DNA from: Linyphia triangularis
Lineage: Eukaryota; Arthropoda; Arachnida; Araneae; Linyphiidae
Length of the DNA: 64,000 bases
Direction of reading: 5' to 3'
NCBI GenBank assembly: GCA_963978545.1
Contig: OZ021727.1
Location: 49,637,385 to 49,701,384 of the forward strand
Shown here piece by piece: positions 22,301 through 35,526 of this stretch; the first letter of the stretch is position 1, and the number at the start of each line of letters is the position of its first letter. The position numbers and the translations under genes were made by a program. The notes below the pieces were generated by a model. That model was not told where the DNA came from and ran no database searches. It was given only the letters and a program-made list of their open reading frames with translations.

Positions 22301-25300
22301 AAAACATTCACCGAATTGTCTTAACTGGTTGAAATGAATGAGCAATGTACTTATATTTTCAGAAAGTAGCATATTTATGAATACCTAATACATAAATGTC
22401 ACATGCCTTTTTATTACTTCTTTATGAATTTGTAATAAATGAAGTGAACATTTTTATTACATATGAAATTCCTTCTTTTATATATTATTCATAATTTAAT
22501 TTCAATAATTATTTCAATGCCAAGTATTTTTTTCCAATTTATTTATAGAAAACTTGAAAATAGTAATTGAAATTGAATTTTTAAATTGTCTTTAAACACG
22601 CACCATAAAACATTTAAGAACTTTTCAGAGGAAGAATCTAGCCATAAAATAGTAAACAGTTAAACAGTAGTAAAGAATTATTTAATTTAATCATATAAGA
22701 AACTACCTTGATGTCACTGCTCAATGAAATATAATTTAAAAGAACAGCATAATTTTAGATTAAAAATAAACTTAGATAAATTGTACATAATTGGCTGTAT
22801 TATTTATAAAATTAAACTATATTAGTATTTTTTTATTTTTTTTTTTTTTTCAAAGTGGTACGATAAAAAAAGTGACAACATTTTCAAAATATATCATGAC
22901 ATTTTTTAGTTTGCAATAAAGTCAATGCTGAATAATGAACAATAAATGAGTATGCACTGATTTTCTTGCTTCATAAATATGCAAAAAAAATATGTTAAGG
23001 TTTTTTCTCCTTAAAAAACATGCTGCCGGAAATCCTTTAAATCATGGTCTCTAATAAAACTCGATCTTTAACGTCCTAAAAATTAACGACGCCCTAAGTT
23101 TTTCCTTTCGTAATATACTTGATACTTGATGATAAATATGCGAAAAATAAATTAGTATTTCTCATTTTTTTCTCTATGGTGGTAGTTGGGGATAGCAGGT
23201 GCATTTTAAGATTCAGGCCAGTTAACAGCTGTTACAAATGATTTTCTCCAAAAAACTAAAGGAATAAATTATCAGCATTTTTCCCTTTCTTAATCTCGTT
23301 ATACATTAAAGTTCATCAAGTCTCCTAGCGTCCACAAATTTATTGGACCACGTCGGAAACGGGTATTAAAGTAGGCAAAGTTAAACAAAGACTTCATGAA
23401 AAATTCTTTAAAAATTTTGTAATAAATAATGATTACTGTTAGTTGTTTTCATTTACGAAACGATTCTTTGCAATTTTTTTAATTCAATCAATATTGATTA
23501 CAAAAAGTGAGGGTTTATTTTCCCTTGCTGAATTTTTCCATAATTAAAAAACATGTACAATGCAAAAGTAAATGTATTTTTGCTTGTGTTCTAATTATAT
23601 TATACTACTGTATTTTAATAGAAAAGCCTAAATAAGAAGTTACTGTTTCAGAAATAAAATGGTATTTAACACCGCACCTAGTCGATTAAAAAATCCTATT
23701 GCGTTTACGGTTTGAAGTTGATGATCAGACAAAATACATTACTTAGTAGGGGGGAAATGTGTAAATCTCTTTTGTTACTGATAATCTCCATTACCAAGGG
23801 GCAAAAAGTAACAAATGTAAGTAATTATAAAATTTACAAATTTTTAATGGCTAAATATCTAACTGAATTCAAACATTTATAAAAAAGGAATTTTGTGTTA
23901 AGTTGGGATATTTTAAAATTGAGCCCTATTTTATCACTAAATATGAGATTGTAAACGCCTTTTAAATGTAGTCAAAAGTTTCTAGATACTTTTATAAAGG
24001 AACGTTAGGATATGAATCCAACCAGTACTAAAAGTAAAATTCTTCACAAAATTTTTTAACTCCATGTGAATTTTTATTAAAATACAAACGAAACATTTTT
24101 CTTGTCATAGGAACCTGAATTTAAGTGAATTTAAGTAGTTGTGATAAAAGTTTTTATTAATTAGGTTTTCTTCGCATTAGTTAAACGTAGAGTAAAGAAG
24201 TCCGGCACATCCATAGAAGACCTTATTAAATTCAACAATTTTGAGGGAATCTCATTTAATAACCAATTCTTTTAAAATTCTTAAATTTTTATAGTATAGT
24301 ATTTGGGTACTTTTAAATACTTTAATACGAGATTTTTATTATTTTTTAAAAATTATAAAATTAGGACTTTTTAAAAATATGTTTTAAAAAATTGCTAAGA
24401 TTTCAAACGAATTAATGTTTTAAAAATTATGCTACCTGTAATTTATTCCTTGTGTTAAAGTACTTAAGTATATTACAGAAATATGTATTAAACATTTCAA
24501 ACATTTATATTTAACAGATTTTAAGTTATGTGCCCCAAATATGAAAAAACAGCATGTTGAGGCATTTTGATTTGAAGTACAAACATGGATTATATATCTA
24601 CATATTTTGCTTTTATTTAAAAAAATTATTAAAATACTTCTAAATAAGATATAATTACGAATGAAACGTCATTTTAAAGAGAATATTCTATATTTGATGA
24701 AAAAAAATCAACTCAAAATCGGTTATTTAAAAATCTTCATTTGCCAAATCCCCTTAATCCAAGAAACATAGATCGTAAACCACTTTATTACAGAGATGCA
24801 TGCATTGCCAGAAAGAGTGAGAACTAGAAGTTAAAAGAGTGCAGTGTTGGAAGAACTTAACTAAAGACGAATTAAACTTAATAAAGTATAGTGATTAATA
24901 AATAAAATAAATGTTCCATGTGTTAAAAAAAAAATTAATTTGAAAAATTTGAGATGACAGAAGTTGATCATCAAATATTTAAAAATTAAATTCATAATTA
25001 ATAATTCTTAAAAATAAAATCACACGCATACTCCTTAAAATTACGTTTTTAAGGGAGTTTGTAAAAATAGTGGGAAAAAATTGGATTTTTTTTTTTTTTT
25101 AATTATACTTAAAGTTCGGTATTTTTAATTAAAGTAAATCAAAATTATCAATAATGACAATGATGGGAAATTTTGCATATATCAGTTCTGATGCAAGGAA
25201 AATAAATAAAAGTAATAGTTGCATATGAATTCATGTGTGAGTACCTAATTTATCAAATGAAATGTGAGAGACTTGTTAATGTTAAAGCATCGTACAAAAA

Positions 25301-27800
25301 ATCTAGCAGGAAATTCCACACAACCTTCTTTTAACATATGTCACTGCATTTTTAAATTTTTATTTCTTAGTATAATTTTATATCTGAATAAAAATTATTG
25401 AATTATTGAATAATAATAGCTTAATGTAAATTTAATTCCTAGGAATTGATGTTTTGTGTACTACTATAACAGAAAGTTTTCAAGAAAATTAAAAAAAAAA
25501 AAAAAACTCAAATGATATCCTTAATTTTCAGACCAATAAAACTTACAAGAGAGTATTTTATTTCATGACAAAATCGCTTTATTTTAATAAATATTTACTG
25601 TAAATTGCATAAGCCAATACTTATTGCAAAATCGGTAAACAACTTTTACGAACTAGACGGGACTTCAGTGATCTATGATTAAGTATCATTTGACACGCAA
25701 ACGCAGCAATTGATGATCAAAACAAAATAAATTTAAATACTTTCTACAGTAAACAATCGATCCATTACGAATTCAGTAATGCCTCGAAACAATAATGCTT
25801 GTTTAAAACTTTTCTGATAAGTTGAAAACTAAAAGTTTTGTTCCAGTTTTGTAATTAAAAATGGTTTTGGTTTAAAATTCATAAAAGTCGTTCTTGTTAC
25901 TGAAGTCGTACTGACGAGAACTTTGCGTGACAAATTATAGTCCGCAACAGTATGTTTATCTGTAAGATGTAGCTTTAAAGTTGTTAGAATATGTGCTGAA
26001 AGCTAATGATTGAGTATAGAACCCAAAATCTTCTGCTGATGCTACGCTTTAATTAATTGATTTATTAATCATTTATCAAGATTGTAAATAGATCGATATA
26101 TCAGAGTAAATTAATAGTTGGGGACACTGAACAATTTTGAAAGTTTTATACTGACTTGTTTAATATTTAAAGTTCATTATAAATGAACAAATTAATGCAG
26201 TTTGAATGTAATGGAATGAAAGGCGTTATAATAAATGCTTGTGTAAACTTCTATAAAAGGTCAAAGTGAGAAAATTTCTTTTTAAAAAATTGTAAAGTGT
26301 ACTTGTATTTACATTTTTTTCCCTTTAAAATAGTTTGCTAAAAATAAGTAAACGATAAAATGTACATACTTTTTGAATATATTAAATTTTTTATTGTAAT
26401 CCTAAATATCATTTTCAATTTACTTAATAGTGATTAAACATCATCAATGATAACTAGAAAAGCTAATTAAGTTTTCACACAAATTTGCAACTTAAAAAAA
26501 AAAATTTAAATTTTCAATCAAATTATTAAACTGAATTTTCAAAAATTGATAAATTTAAAGTTTTAATAGAAACTCTTTAACTATAACAGAGAATAAGATT
26601 ATTTGAATATTTACTCTGATCTTGTAATGGAACAAATATTGGACCATAAAAAATGGAGTGACTTTGTGCACCAACTTATTCAAGCCTTTATGTAATATTA
26701 AAATATATATATGATATATTTTACTAAACCTTTAATTAAATTTTCAATACTAATAAAAGTTCTTCAGTAAGAGTAATGGGAGAGATTTTTTTCGATGAAA
26801 CAATTCCAACCCTAGGGGAAGTGACTTACATCCCTCCTTGTTTTCTCTTTTAAGAGATTTTAAACCTTTATCTTTTAAGACATGAAAACTATATTATTAG
26901 GAACCATCTTGTAATCTATCTTAATACATTTAGTACGTCAGAAACTGTGAAAAAATGCATTTTGACTGCAAAAATTTAATACGGTAGCTTCAAGTATAGA
27001 TGGTCATTTTACATTCATTTCATATATAGATAGTCATTCAGTATAATTGAGGTAGTGATGGATGTTGTCATCTAAAACAGAAGCATCTAAAGCACACAAG
27101 CGAAACTTCTTATAATCTTAGAGATAAATGAAGAAGAAAAAAAAAGAAGAAGAAAAAAAAAAAAAGAAAAAAAAACATCTAAACTAAGTCATGTCTTAGT
27201 CTGATTTTTCAATAGTTAGATCATAATATGTAAACAAACTAAGATTTGAAAACGTATATTATTAGAATAGAATGAAAACATAGATTTCCACTTCTTAAAT
27301 AATACATAAATCAAAAATAAAACTTACCTATTGTCCATAAAGAAATTTAATAGAATTTCAGACGAGATTAACATGAACTTCTTTCAAAATAATATAAAAC
27401 TATACAAAAGAAATTACCATAATATTATATAATGGTTTCCTTGTTAACATAGGTACAATTTGCAGCGAACAATTTACTTCTTTGATAGCAATATAACCAT
27501 TTAATTTACTTATTACTTATTACTTTGTGTTAAAACCCAACTGATATTTCATTTGTTTCAAAAAACGCAGGTTTTAAAAATTCTCTTTTGTCTGTATATA
27601 GTAAACTACATCAAGTAAATCAAATCAATGATTTATCTATAAGAAAATTTGCTATACATTTGTGAAACAAAATTACAACATCCCAAAGGTACAAAAAAAA
27701 AAAATCCGTAAAATTAAATATTAAAGAAAATCTCACTGAACCGCAATGCTCACAATAAAAAAAACATTCCGTCGTATAATTAAATGACTATCTCTCACTC
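22301..27800. other. long AT-rich gene-free stretch
   Basis: About 5.5 kb of A/T-rich sequence with poly-A/T runs and one purine tract (27129-27176). I see no gene and no recognisable element. Confidence 0.55.
27129..27176 (+). repeat. purine (GAA/A) tract
   Basis: A nearly pure A/G run composed of GAAGAAGAAA blocks and poly-A. Confidence 0.9.
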
Positions 27801-28460
27801 TCTTCTTTTTTCGCGCAAATCGAAATGACTTACATTTTCAAACCACCTCAGCAAAATTTCCCTATTAATGACTTCTCTTAGCAGGTAAGACCAAAAACTT
27901 ATTAACCCTCACCACGCACTAAATCTCCCTCCACACATAACCTCCCATCCCCTACTCTGATTCACATGGCACTGACATTCCGCCCTGTCAGCATCTCAAC
28001 CCATTTTTATGCCACGAAATCCAGAAACTCAGAATCGCTGTCGCATTTTTAAATTCCATTCGTTCCCATCTCCTCTTCTCCCCTACCCACTTTTCGAACA
28101 AAGAATGGAACTTCGCGTCGTGTTTTCGGTCCAGAAAACTTTAGGTTCGAATCCGCTCATTTGCATTTTAATTCGATAAAGCTCAGAAGTACCTACACCC
28201 ACCTACTCGGTTGGAGGGGTAGTTGGGGATGTAGAATTTTACTTCTGTGCATCCTCGGAATTCGAAAATGTGAGGTTCCGGAATTTTCTGCGCCATTTTT
28301 TAGCTAATGTCATTCCACCTTTTTTCATGTCTTCGCGCGTTTTAAGTGTGGATTTGAAGACGAGGTATGGAAGGGTTCATCATTTTTCGTGCAAAGTGGT
28401 TGTTTTGTAGAATAAGGTGTGGGGAGAATTTTATTGGAGATAGGGGTTGATTAATGCCTT
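27801..28460. promoter_or_regulatory. GC-richer island, candidate cis-regulatory element
   Basis: About 650 bp of mixed, CpG-containing sequence, the longest such block in the left half. It includes an octamer ATTTGCAT (28159-28166), CCCACCTACTCGG, TTCGCGCG and a CCGGAATTTT block. GGTTCGAATCC (28144-28154) is a perfect B-box-like string, but no A box or tRNA fold accompanies it. No long frame is open on either strand, so a regulatory or untranslated role is more likely than coding. The function is inferred. Confidence 0.3.
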
Positions 28461-28739
28461 TTGCTTAACTGTGAAAAGGAATGCAGTTTTTTGAAGTCAT
28501 AAAATGCTTCTCTGTGAATTTTTAAACCCACTCAGCACTATCATTTTTTTTATTTAGCATTGCTATTGGTTGTTTATTTTAATGCCCTTTTTGATGACTC
28601 TCTTCTTAGTCCCTTTAAATGCATTTTGTAAGTATTTCTTAAGTAAAAATTGTGTTGGTATATTTTTAAACTATCCCATCAGAATATTGTTGTTTTTCTT
28701 TTCATTTAATATATATATATACACATATATTAACCTCGC

Positions 28740-28881
<142 letters not shown>

Positions 28882-29080
28882 TTTTTTTTTTTTTTAATCA
28901 TTCAGCATAACTATTTTTATAGTGTATTTAAATGGCATTTAAAAGAGACTTATTCTTACTTCGTTCAAAATTTGAGATATTAATAATTCTTATAAAATAA
29001 TTTAAGTTAGTTGAATTTAAAATGAAATTGTGAACTCTTATTATCAAATACAACGTTGAATCACTTTTTTTTTCGGTAGT

Positions 29081-29259
29081 TGGTTGGTTGTTTTCAGATT
29101 ATCTAGCGCCGTCAGCAACACGAGGGCTAAAATACGCCGAAACGTTCATGATTTGACAACCAACATACATTTACAAACACCCATGCCTTACACGAGACTC
29201 GAACCCGCAACCTCACGGTCTAGAAGCCAGCACGCTAACCACTATACCGTTTGGTCGGC
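29081..29259 (-). mobile_element. tRNA-derived SINE (family A), copy 1
   Basis: On the minus strand it begins GCCGACCAAACGG, has an A-box (TATAGTGGTTAGCG) and a B-box (GGTTCGAGTCT), then a ~100-bp body ending GAAAACAACCAACCAA. It matches the plus-strand copy at 53346-53526 over its whole length with roughly a dozen to two dozen differences by eye. Mammal-type poly-A is absent; the tail is CAAC-rich. It sits between A-rich runs, so no target duplication can be called. Confidence 0.9.
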
Positions 29260-29329
29260 TTTTTTTTTTTTTTTCCTTTTTTTTTTTAATACGTATTCCA
29301 CAACCTATAATAGAATCTTTTTAGATTAG

Positions 29330-29530
29330 ATTTTGACAGAGTAACTACATTAAAAACTTGAATTTACTACGGAAATAAAATATTATATAATTATTTATGA
29401 CAAATTTCATATAATTTCTGATATTTTAATACATTTCCATAAAAAAATTAAATAAATAAGTAAATTTACATTAGAAAATTCCCATCAATGTACAAAAAAA
29501 AACTACTCTAAAATATTTGATAACACATTA
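29330..29530. other. AT-rich filler
   Basis: No feature seen. Confidence 0.5.
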
Positions 29531-29880
29531 TTGAACAAATTTTCGCTTGCAGATAAATAACCCTCCACGACACAGACCCTATTCACCTCCATTTCACACA
29601 AGTTGAACTCACCACAGTTTAAAATCCACCCTCAAAATATAAAACCCGACAGAAAAAGCTACAATGCCCCCAGTCCTATAAAAATAGAGTACATTATGCA
29701 GATTTTATGCATTCGAACAAGTATTTTTAGAAGCACATGCCGCCAAGCAATTTTATTCCAGTAAAACAGGAAGCTGCCCAAAAGTGTATTCATTGGGTCA
29801 TACAGTGTGAACAAAAACAGATTCCACAGTCCGTTCGCAGTGATGCATTCCATATTCTACACTTTTGAATTTTTCATATC
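29531..29880. promoter_or_regulatory. candidate conserved non-coding island
   Basis: A higher-complexity block with a paired TTATGCAGATTTTATGCATT phrase (29695-29714) and C-rich text upstream. A 64-codon minus-strand frame covers the second half but has no domain and no splice signals. The call is weak. Confidence 0.2.
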
Positions 29881-31210
29881 TTTTCCTGACCAAACTCTCT
29901 ACCTACATCTGTAGAGTACAAAAAATACTTTTCGGTTGACTATAAGTAACTGGAAAAGTTGCTCGGGGGCAAAAAAAGTAAATTTCATTTTATTTACTTT
30001 CTTCCTCTTGGAAATATAAATCAGACATATGATAAGAAAATGTTGTCTAGGATTCCATGAAAATTGTATTCAATGATTACACTTACAAACTATATACTAT
30101 ACAGTTTTTGTGTTGTTTAGTATACTAAGTTGTGCTATTTTGAACCTGAAAATTACACAACCTTCATTCAAAGCTTTTAATTCATAGTTATGTATTATAA
30201 ATTGCATACAGAAATTTGTTATAAACAATTAAAGCAAAAACATACTGTAGATTTCATTTTTTAATGTTTAAATATGAAAGGCCATACTTATTTTAAAAAT
30301 GTTTAAATTGATAAAAAAAAAGAAGATTTATAAAAAGTATTCTTAAAAAACTGACTTTTTAAAGACCTATATATTTATTAGTTTCAATAAATTCTAAAAA
30401 GTTCTAAAAGTTTTATTAAGTTTTAGACAAGAATTTCTGAAAACTCTATATCTAAATCAAGAATAGATTTTAATGCCAAACTTAATTTCATTAAAAAAAA
30501 TGTAATATAAATTAATACTATGTTTAAAGGTATTTATTTAACTAGCAAACATTATATTTATTTATAAAGTTGACATCTTTTATAATTAAGCCAACATTAT
30601 TTTAACTTAATTAATTTAATCTCTTCAGTTGCATTGTATCTGAAAAATATTTTCTCTCCTATCAAGATCACTTAAATTTTAAAAATAAAATAAAATAAAA
30701 ATAAAATAATTTGAAATAAATATTTAAAAATAAATTAATAAAGCAGTCAAAATATCTTTTATATTTTTCTGGAAGTCATTATTGTTTGATCTCTATTTAA
30801 CTACTGAAGTCTTGAATAAAGAGAATGAATATTCTATTTTTAGCAATAAATCAGAGATTATTAAAGTTCTTTTCCTTATTTTTTTGCTGAGTCATTCATT
30901 TAATTTATGTACTGTTAAATAATTTTAATGCTGTATTTTATAAGTCATATACAATATAGTAATATTGAATCTTACAGTACAGTATAATAGTATTACATCT
31001 TAGAGTCTTAGCATTCTTTAAAATTGATAAAAAAAATTCTCGATATGGAAAAATACGTAATATTTATATTTTATTCAAGGCAAATCTGTATATGGATTTA
31101 AATACTACCGATCTTTTAACCTTTTTTCATATAGTAGAACTAAATAAGAAGAAATTATCAGTTTTGTATGTGTTAAATTATTTTTTTTTTCCAAACATGG
31201 CTAATAAATA
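29881..31210. other. AT-rich gene-free stretch
   Basis: No feature seen beyond simple A/T-rich sequence, including an AAAATAAAAT-type run near 30680-30710. Confidence 0.55.
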
Positions 31211-31535
31211 TTAGAAGTAATATATTTAATCTACAAAACACATAACAATTGTTAAGTATTTATTTCATTTCTACAAGATTTGTTTAATGGTTAGAAGTAA
31301 AATCTCTATATTTAATTATTTCCTTAAAAACTTTACTTTTACTATAAAAAAAATAATCAATTTATTATGAATTAAACTAATTAATTTTTTCTTAATGACA
31401 AAGTAAAACATACCTAGTAGTTATTAGAAGTAATATATTTAATCTACTAATCACATAACAATTATTTATTGAAGTATTTATTTCATTTCTACAAGATTAG
31501 CTTATTGGTTATAAGTAAAATCTCTATATTTATTT
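31211..31535 (+). repeat. direct repeat pair, ~105-bp units 223 bp apart
   Basis: TTAGAAGTAATATATTTAAT at 31211 recurs at 31434. Both copies continue with CTAC, CACATAACAATT, AGTATTTATTTCATTT, CTACAAGATT, a GGTTAGAAGT/GGTTATAAGT block and AAAATCTCTATATTTA. About 110 bp of unrelated AT-rich sequence lies between the copies. Confidence 0.85.
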
Positions 31536-31868
31536 ACTACCTTATGAGTAATTTTTTCAATTCCTTACAGAAATTACATCCTTTATTATCAATATTGGAT
31601 ATAAGTAGTAAATAAATCTCAAATTTTTTTTCTTCTGGTTCAAAGTATTATATTTTTAAATTATTCCCTTAACTTACATATAGACATTTAAATAACTCGC
31701 TTTTAAACTCGATCAATATAAACTCATCGAGTAACATTAACAAAATAACCACTTTTATCTAAACTCCTTTCTCTGTCACCATCCCTTGTATCTCTGTCTA
31801 ATCCACGCTTCACCATCTTGACATTTATCTTAGTCCATTTCACCTCCTAACAAGATTCATTTCCTTTT

Positions 31869-32165
31869 CTAGGAATTGGAGCCAAAAGAGGAATCAGGAC
31901 TCGGAGACCATTTTCTTCTGGACGAAAAAGAAAAAAAGACGATGGGAAAGACAACATACACTGTGTAAACACAGCGAAGGCGCAGGAAATTCATCTGGGA
32001 ATTCATCGAAAGGGAGGTTGGAGTACACATGGTCAAGGATGGAGCCCTCCGGAGGTCTGTCCTCTTTTTCCCCATCTGCAGGAAATAGGAATGGATCCTC
32101 CGTCGGTTGAGTTCCACGCAATGATTGTCCAAACGCAATTCTTGTGAATACGATATCAAGAACTG
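31869..32165 (-). other. possible minus-strand exon or decayed gene
   Basis: A GC-richer block in which one minus-strand frame (coding about 32165 down to 31894) reads a plausible acidic, proline-containing segment, including GTQPTEDPFLFPADGEK and FDEFPDEFPAP. A second overlapping frame (173 codons, 31869-32390) is open but includes a (TG)n-encoded His-Thr run and looks artefactual. No strong donor follows the acidic segment, and the possible acceptor just upstream is weak. I recognise no family. It may be an exon of a flanking gene or a remnant. Confidence 0.28.
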
Positions 32166-32265
32166 TGCATGGACATCAATGCTTGCGGCCAGAAATGCGG
32201 CGGTGGTTGCTAAAGAATGGGTTTTATCAATTGCTCTTTTATTCTTGCTTATTTTTTTTTTTTTT

Positions 32266-32282
32266 GTGTGTGTGTGTGTGTG
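32266..32282 (+). repeat. (GT)n microsatellite
   Basis: A short GT run directly after a T run. Confidence 0.95.
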
Positions 32283-32390
32283 TTTGTAGACGTAATTTAT
32301 TATTATAACGATGAAAAGATGAACTGCATGGTAAGATAAATGCATTAATATTTTCACAAATAATATTATTTTCGGTAACATTTTGCTCAA

Positions 32391-34034
32391 TTCGTAAATA
32401 GGAGATTTATTGCAACAAGATAAAACACATGTTAGTCGGAAGTATTATAAAAACTAATCCACTTTCATTAATTCTATGCTGATTATCTGTATATATAGTA
32501 ATCATAGTAATAATAGTTTCAGATATAAATATTTACGTTCAAAGAGTTACTCTCATATTCGTAGAGCCCCATTTAAAAAAAAAAAAAAAAATAAGTTATA
32601 GAATGACACAAATCAAGTTTAATGTGCTTATGGTCTCAATCTAATCAAGTTATTAGTTGTTTTAATAGTTGAAATTCTTTTGTCTTTTTTTTTTTTTTTA
32701 AGGTGTTTCATTAGAAGATTTATCTATGTTTTTTTTTAATAATTTTTTAAAGTAAGTATTATTTAAATTTATAAACACGTATTTCTTTTATCCACATTTC
32801 ATTTAATTTCATTATATTTTGGCAATGACACCTGTTATTTTTGCAGGTTTTAAAAAGTTATTTTTAAACAACCAAAATGAACAACTTAAAAGTATGATTA
32901 AAAGCATTAGAATTATACATAAAACTACAATATGAAAAATGAATTTATTATTCAAGAATTTTTCCGGATAAAGGCAAGTATTTCATATAAATAAATTAAA
33001 GATACATTTATAATTTAATAATTGAAAGTGTTTTATTTGAAGTTTCAAAAATCTGCCTATTGTTTTTGCTTTTTAAAGGGATCACCTCTTTAAAAAATAC
33101 TTTATTTCTTTAAATTGGTTCAATTTGAAAAAAAAATAACTTTCAAAGTTTGTATTCTTGATTTGATATTTCAATTTATTTTTATTTCAGCAGTGATAGA
33201 AAATAATATCTTTTTCTAGGTTATGACAAGAAGATACTTCACAGTTAAGTATAAAGGAAAATAAATATATTATAAATTCATTCACATGTATTAAATTAAA
33301 AAAAAAAAATTGAAATCAAAGTAAATATAACTTATACATTTTTAATGGGATGAAGTGTGAAAGTATATCTAAGTTTTTGGCATAGTTGTATATGGACTCA
33401 ATTAGCACAATTTTTATTGCAGACCGAAAAATTTAAAAGTCAAAATCTCTATTCAATAAGAAGCTGCAGATATTTTAATAGGAATATTCAAAGGTCACAA
33501 AAATTGTAAAACCTCAAAAATAAAACGAATCTTTTGAAAACGATTTAATAAATTTATGTACGTATTTAAATGGTATTTAAATATTTTTTTCGTGATGGTG
33601 AATTGCCATGAATACTACACACTTTCTAATCAATTAAAAAATAAGTTTTTGTTTTGTTTTGCTTTAGAAAAAGTTTACTTACAATTTGAACTTTTCTGAA
33701 ACACATAATCACTTTTAAATGCCAAAAAGTATGTATAAAATTATGATTATAATTTAATGTAATTATAAACCCAAATTCTAAGATTATTAGATTATTTCCC
33801 TACGTTCTTGGTTCTATCATTGAAAGTTTAAGGTAAGTTATTTATTAAAAATAAATTAAAGCAAAATAAAATGTTAAATGAATAAAAAAAAGTAATAAAA
33901 TCAATAAAAAAGTAAAAGCCTCTTGTATGTGTTAAAAATTAAATGGCCTCAAAAGCAATAAAGGTTAAAAGTAGGGGAAAAAACTTGTTGAAAAAGTGGC
34001 TACACTTGCTCCAAATTCTTTGCTTATTCTAGAA
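32391..34034. other. AT-rich gene-free stretch
   Basis: Poly-A/T runs near 32576 and 32684 and otherwise unremarkable A/T-rich sequence. Confidence 0.55.
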
Positions 34035-34110
34035 CAGCGTTCGCCGCTAACTTTTACAAATAGGCCGTAACACTTATATTGGAGCTTTTCACGAGTCAGA
34101 GTTTTATACC
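34035..34110 (-). mobile_element. possible hAT terminus (3' end of a minus-strand element)
   Basis: CAGCGTTCGCCGCTAACTTT starts here and is followed by a GGCCGTAAC block. The pattern resembles the CAG-GTTC-C-AACTTTTT termini of ZBED-like hAT elements. It lies at the correct side of the minus-strand hAT C-terminal remnant at 34505-34633. The other terminus was not found, so the call is tentative. Confidence 0.3.
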
Positions 34111-34115
34111 AAATA

Positions 34116-34226
<111 letters not shown>

Positions 34227-34504
34227 CAACAATATAAAACATTTCTGAAAATGGAAAAAGAAAAAAAAATATTGACATTTTTTCATCTTAATGCCATTTT
34301 AACTATTATTATTATTTTCATATATTAAAAAAAAATAATGGTTTTGATTACTACGTAAATCTACGTCATCTAAAAAAGATTTAATCTTTAAAACGTGACA
34401 AAATGTGATATGACGTAATTTTCAATAAAGATGTTTATACTAAACCTCCAGATTCCATCATTTTAATCGTTATCAATTGTGAAACGATGACGGTAAAAAT
34501 CGAT

Positions 34505-34633
34505 TTATGATAGATTCCTGTCTGCCACAGAATTTGTCACAACAAAGCTTAATAAATCATTCAAAAGAGCTTTAGTTAAGTTAATCGTATATTTATTCCT
34601 GATAAAATCAATCTTACTGAACATTTCTTCATC
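34505..34633 (-). pseudogene. hAT transposase C-terminal remnant
   Basis: A 42-codon minus-strand frame contains EEMFSKIDFIRNKY followed by LTKALLNDLLSFVVT and a stop. This resembles the end of the hATC dimerisation domain of vertebrate and arthropod ZBED-like hAT transposases, where a C-E-x-x-F-S-x-(M/I) motif precedes a K-Y/LR-x-x-L-T-x-x-H-L-x-x-L stretch. The frame is interrupted by a stop just upstream (about 34637), and the region above it is decayed. Only the tail can be recognised, so I cannot say whether it belongs to the same insertion as the remnants at 35.5-37.3 kb. Confidence 0.5.
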
Positions 34634-34721
34634 GGGCTACATTATGGATAACTCTGTTCCAGATCGTAAACACATACTATTTTGGTATACACATTAAAAT
34701 TATGCACAAAAAATTCATACT

Positions 34722-35526
34722 GTGACATTCGATTTTTGTTTTTCTGTGCTGCCAGTGGGCGCAAAAAAGCTGTTTTGGCAAACTCTGCTCTGGATTGGCA
34801 TGAAAATACGGAAAATACGCCACGGTTGTAATTTTTTTAGAAGCATTTTTTATGACTTTTCAATCGTTATAATAAGTTTTAAAATTATTTCATGTATCTA
34901 TATATTTTGCCCCGAAATCTTGACAAAAAATTGTTTGAAAACTTCATTTATCAGTCAGGGAATATATACTTCAAAAAAGACAATACCAATTTAAACTTAT
35001 GGTACTTCACTTATTTTAACAACTAATACTAGAAATGAAAGTAAAAATTAAATTTATACTATCAAAACTAATTGCTTAAAATAATTTGTTTTTATTTGTG
35101 GTTATATTAGGGAGGTTCGAAAAAAAAATTTAATTTTTGAAACGCATGAGGTGAAAAAAGTTGATACATATCTTGATAAGAAAAACTGTAAAAAAATAAT
35201 TTGAAAAAAAATAATATCTTCCGATCGCGCATTCACCACAAAGTTTGGAGAAAATACAAAAAATAACTATTTTTCCTAAATTTTTTAAAATTTCTAAACG
35301 TTATATATATGAAAGGCAATAGTTTGCAATGTGTACTGAAAGGGTGGTATAACACAGAAAAACACTATTTTATGCATTTTTAAAACATATATTAATAATA
35401 AAAAATACTCAGAAGTAACATTTTTTGTAAGAAATAATGATTTTTCTGTAAAATGGGTATTAATGTTATTTCTTAATTTTTTTTTTTTATTTTTTTTTTA
35501 AACATCCTATTATTCATTTGGTTTAC
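34722..35526. other. gene-free stretch between two coding remnants
   Basis: A mixed block at 34722-34860, with a 90-codon plus-strand frame of no recognised family, is followed by A/T-rich sequence. It may be decayed mobile-element DNA linking the flanking minus-strand remnants. Confidence 0.35.

Noticed and set aside
28144..28154. GGTTCGAATCC as a tRNA gene B box
   Set aside because: No A box at the right distance upstream and no cloverleaf, so neither a tRNA nor a SINE head can be supported.
31869..32390. 173-codon minus-strand frame as a single gene
   Set aside because: It runs through the GT microsatellite and T run (His-Thr and Lys repeats). Only the alternative acidic frame in the same block looks protein-like.
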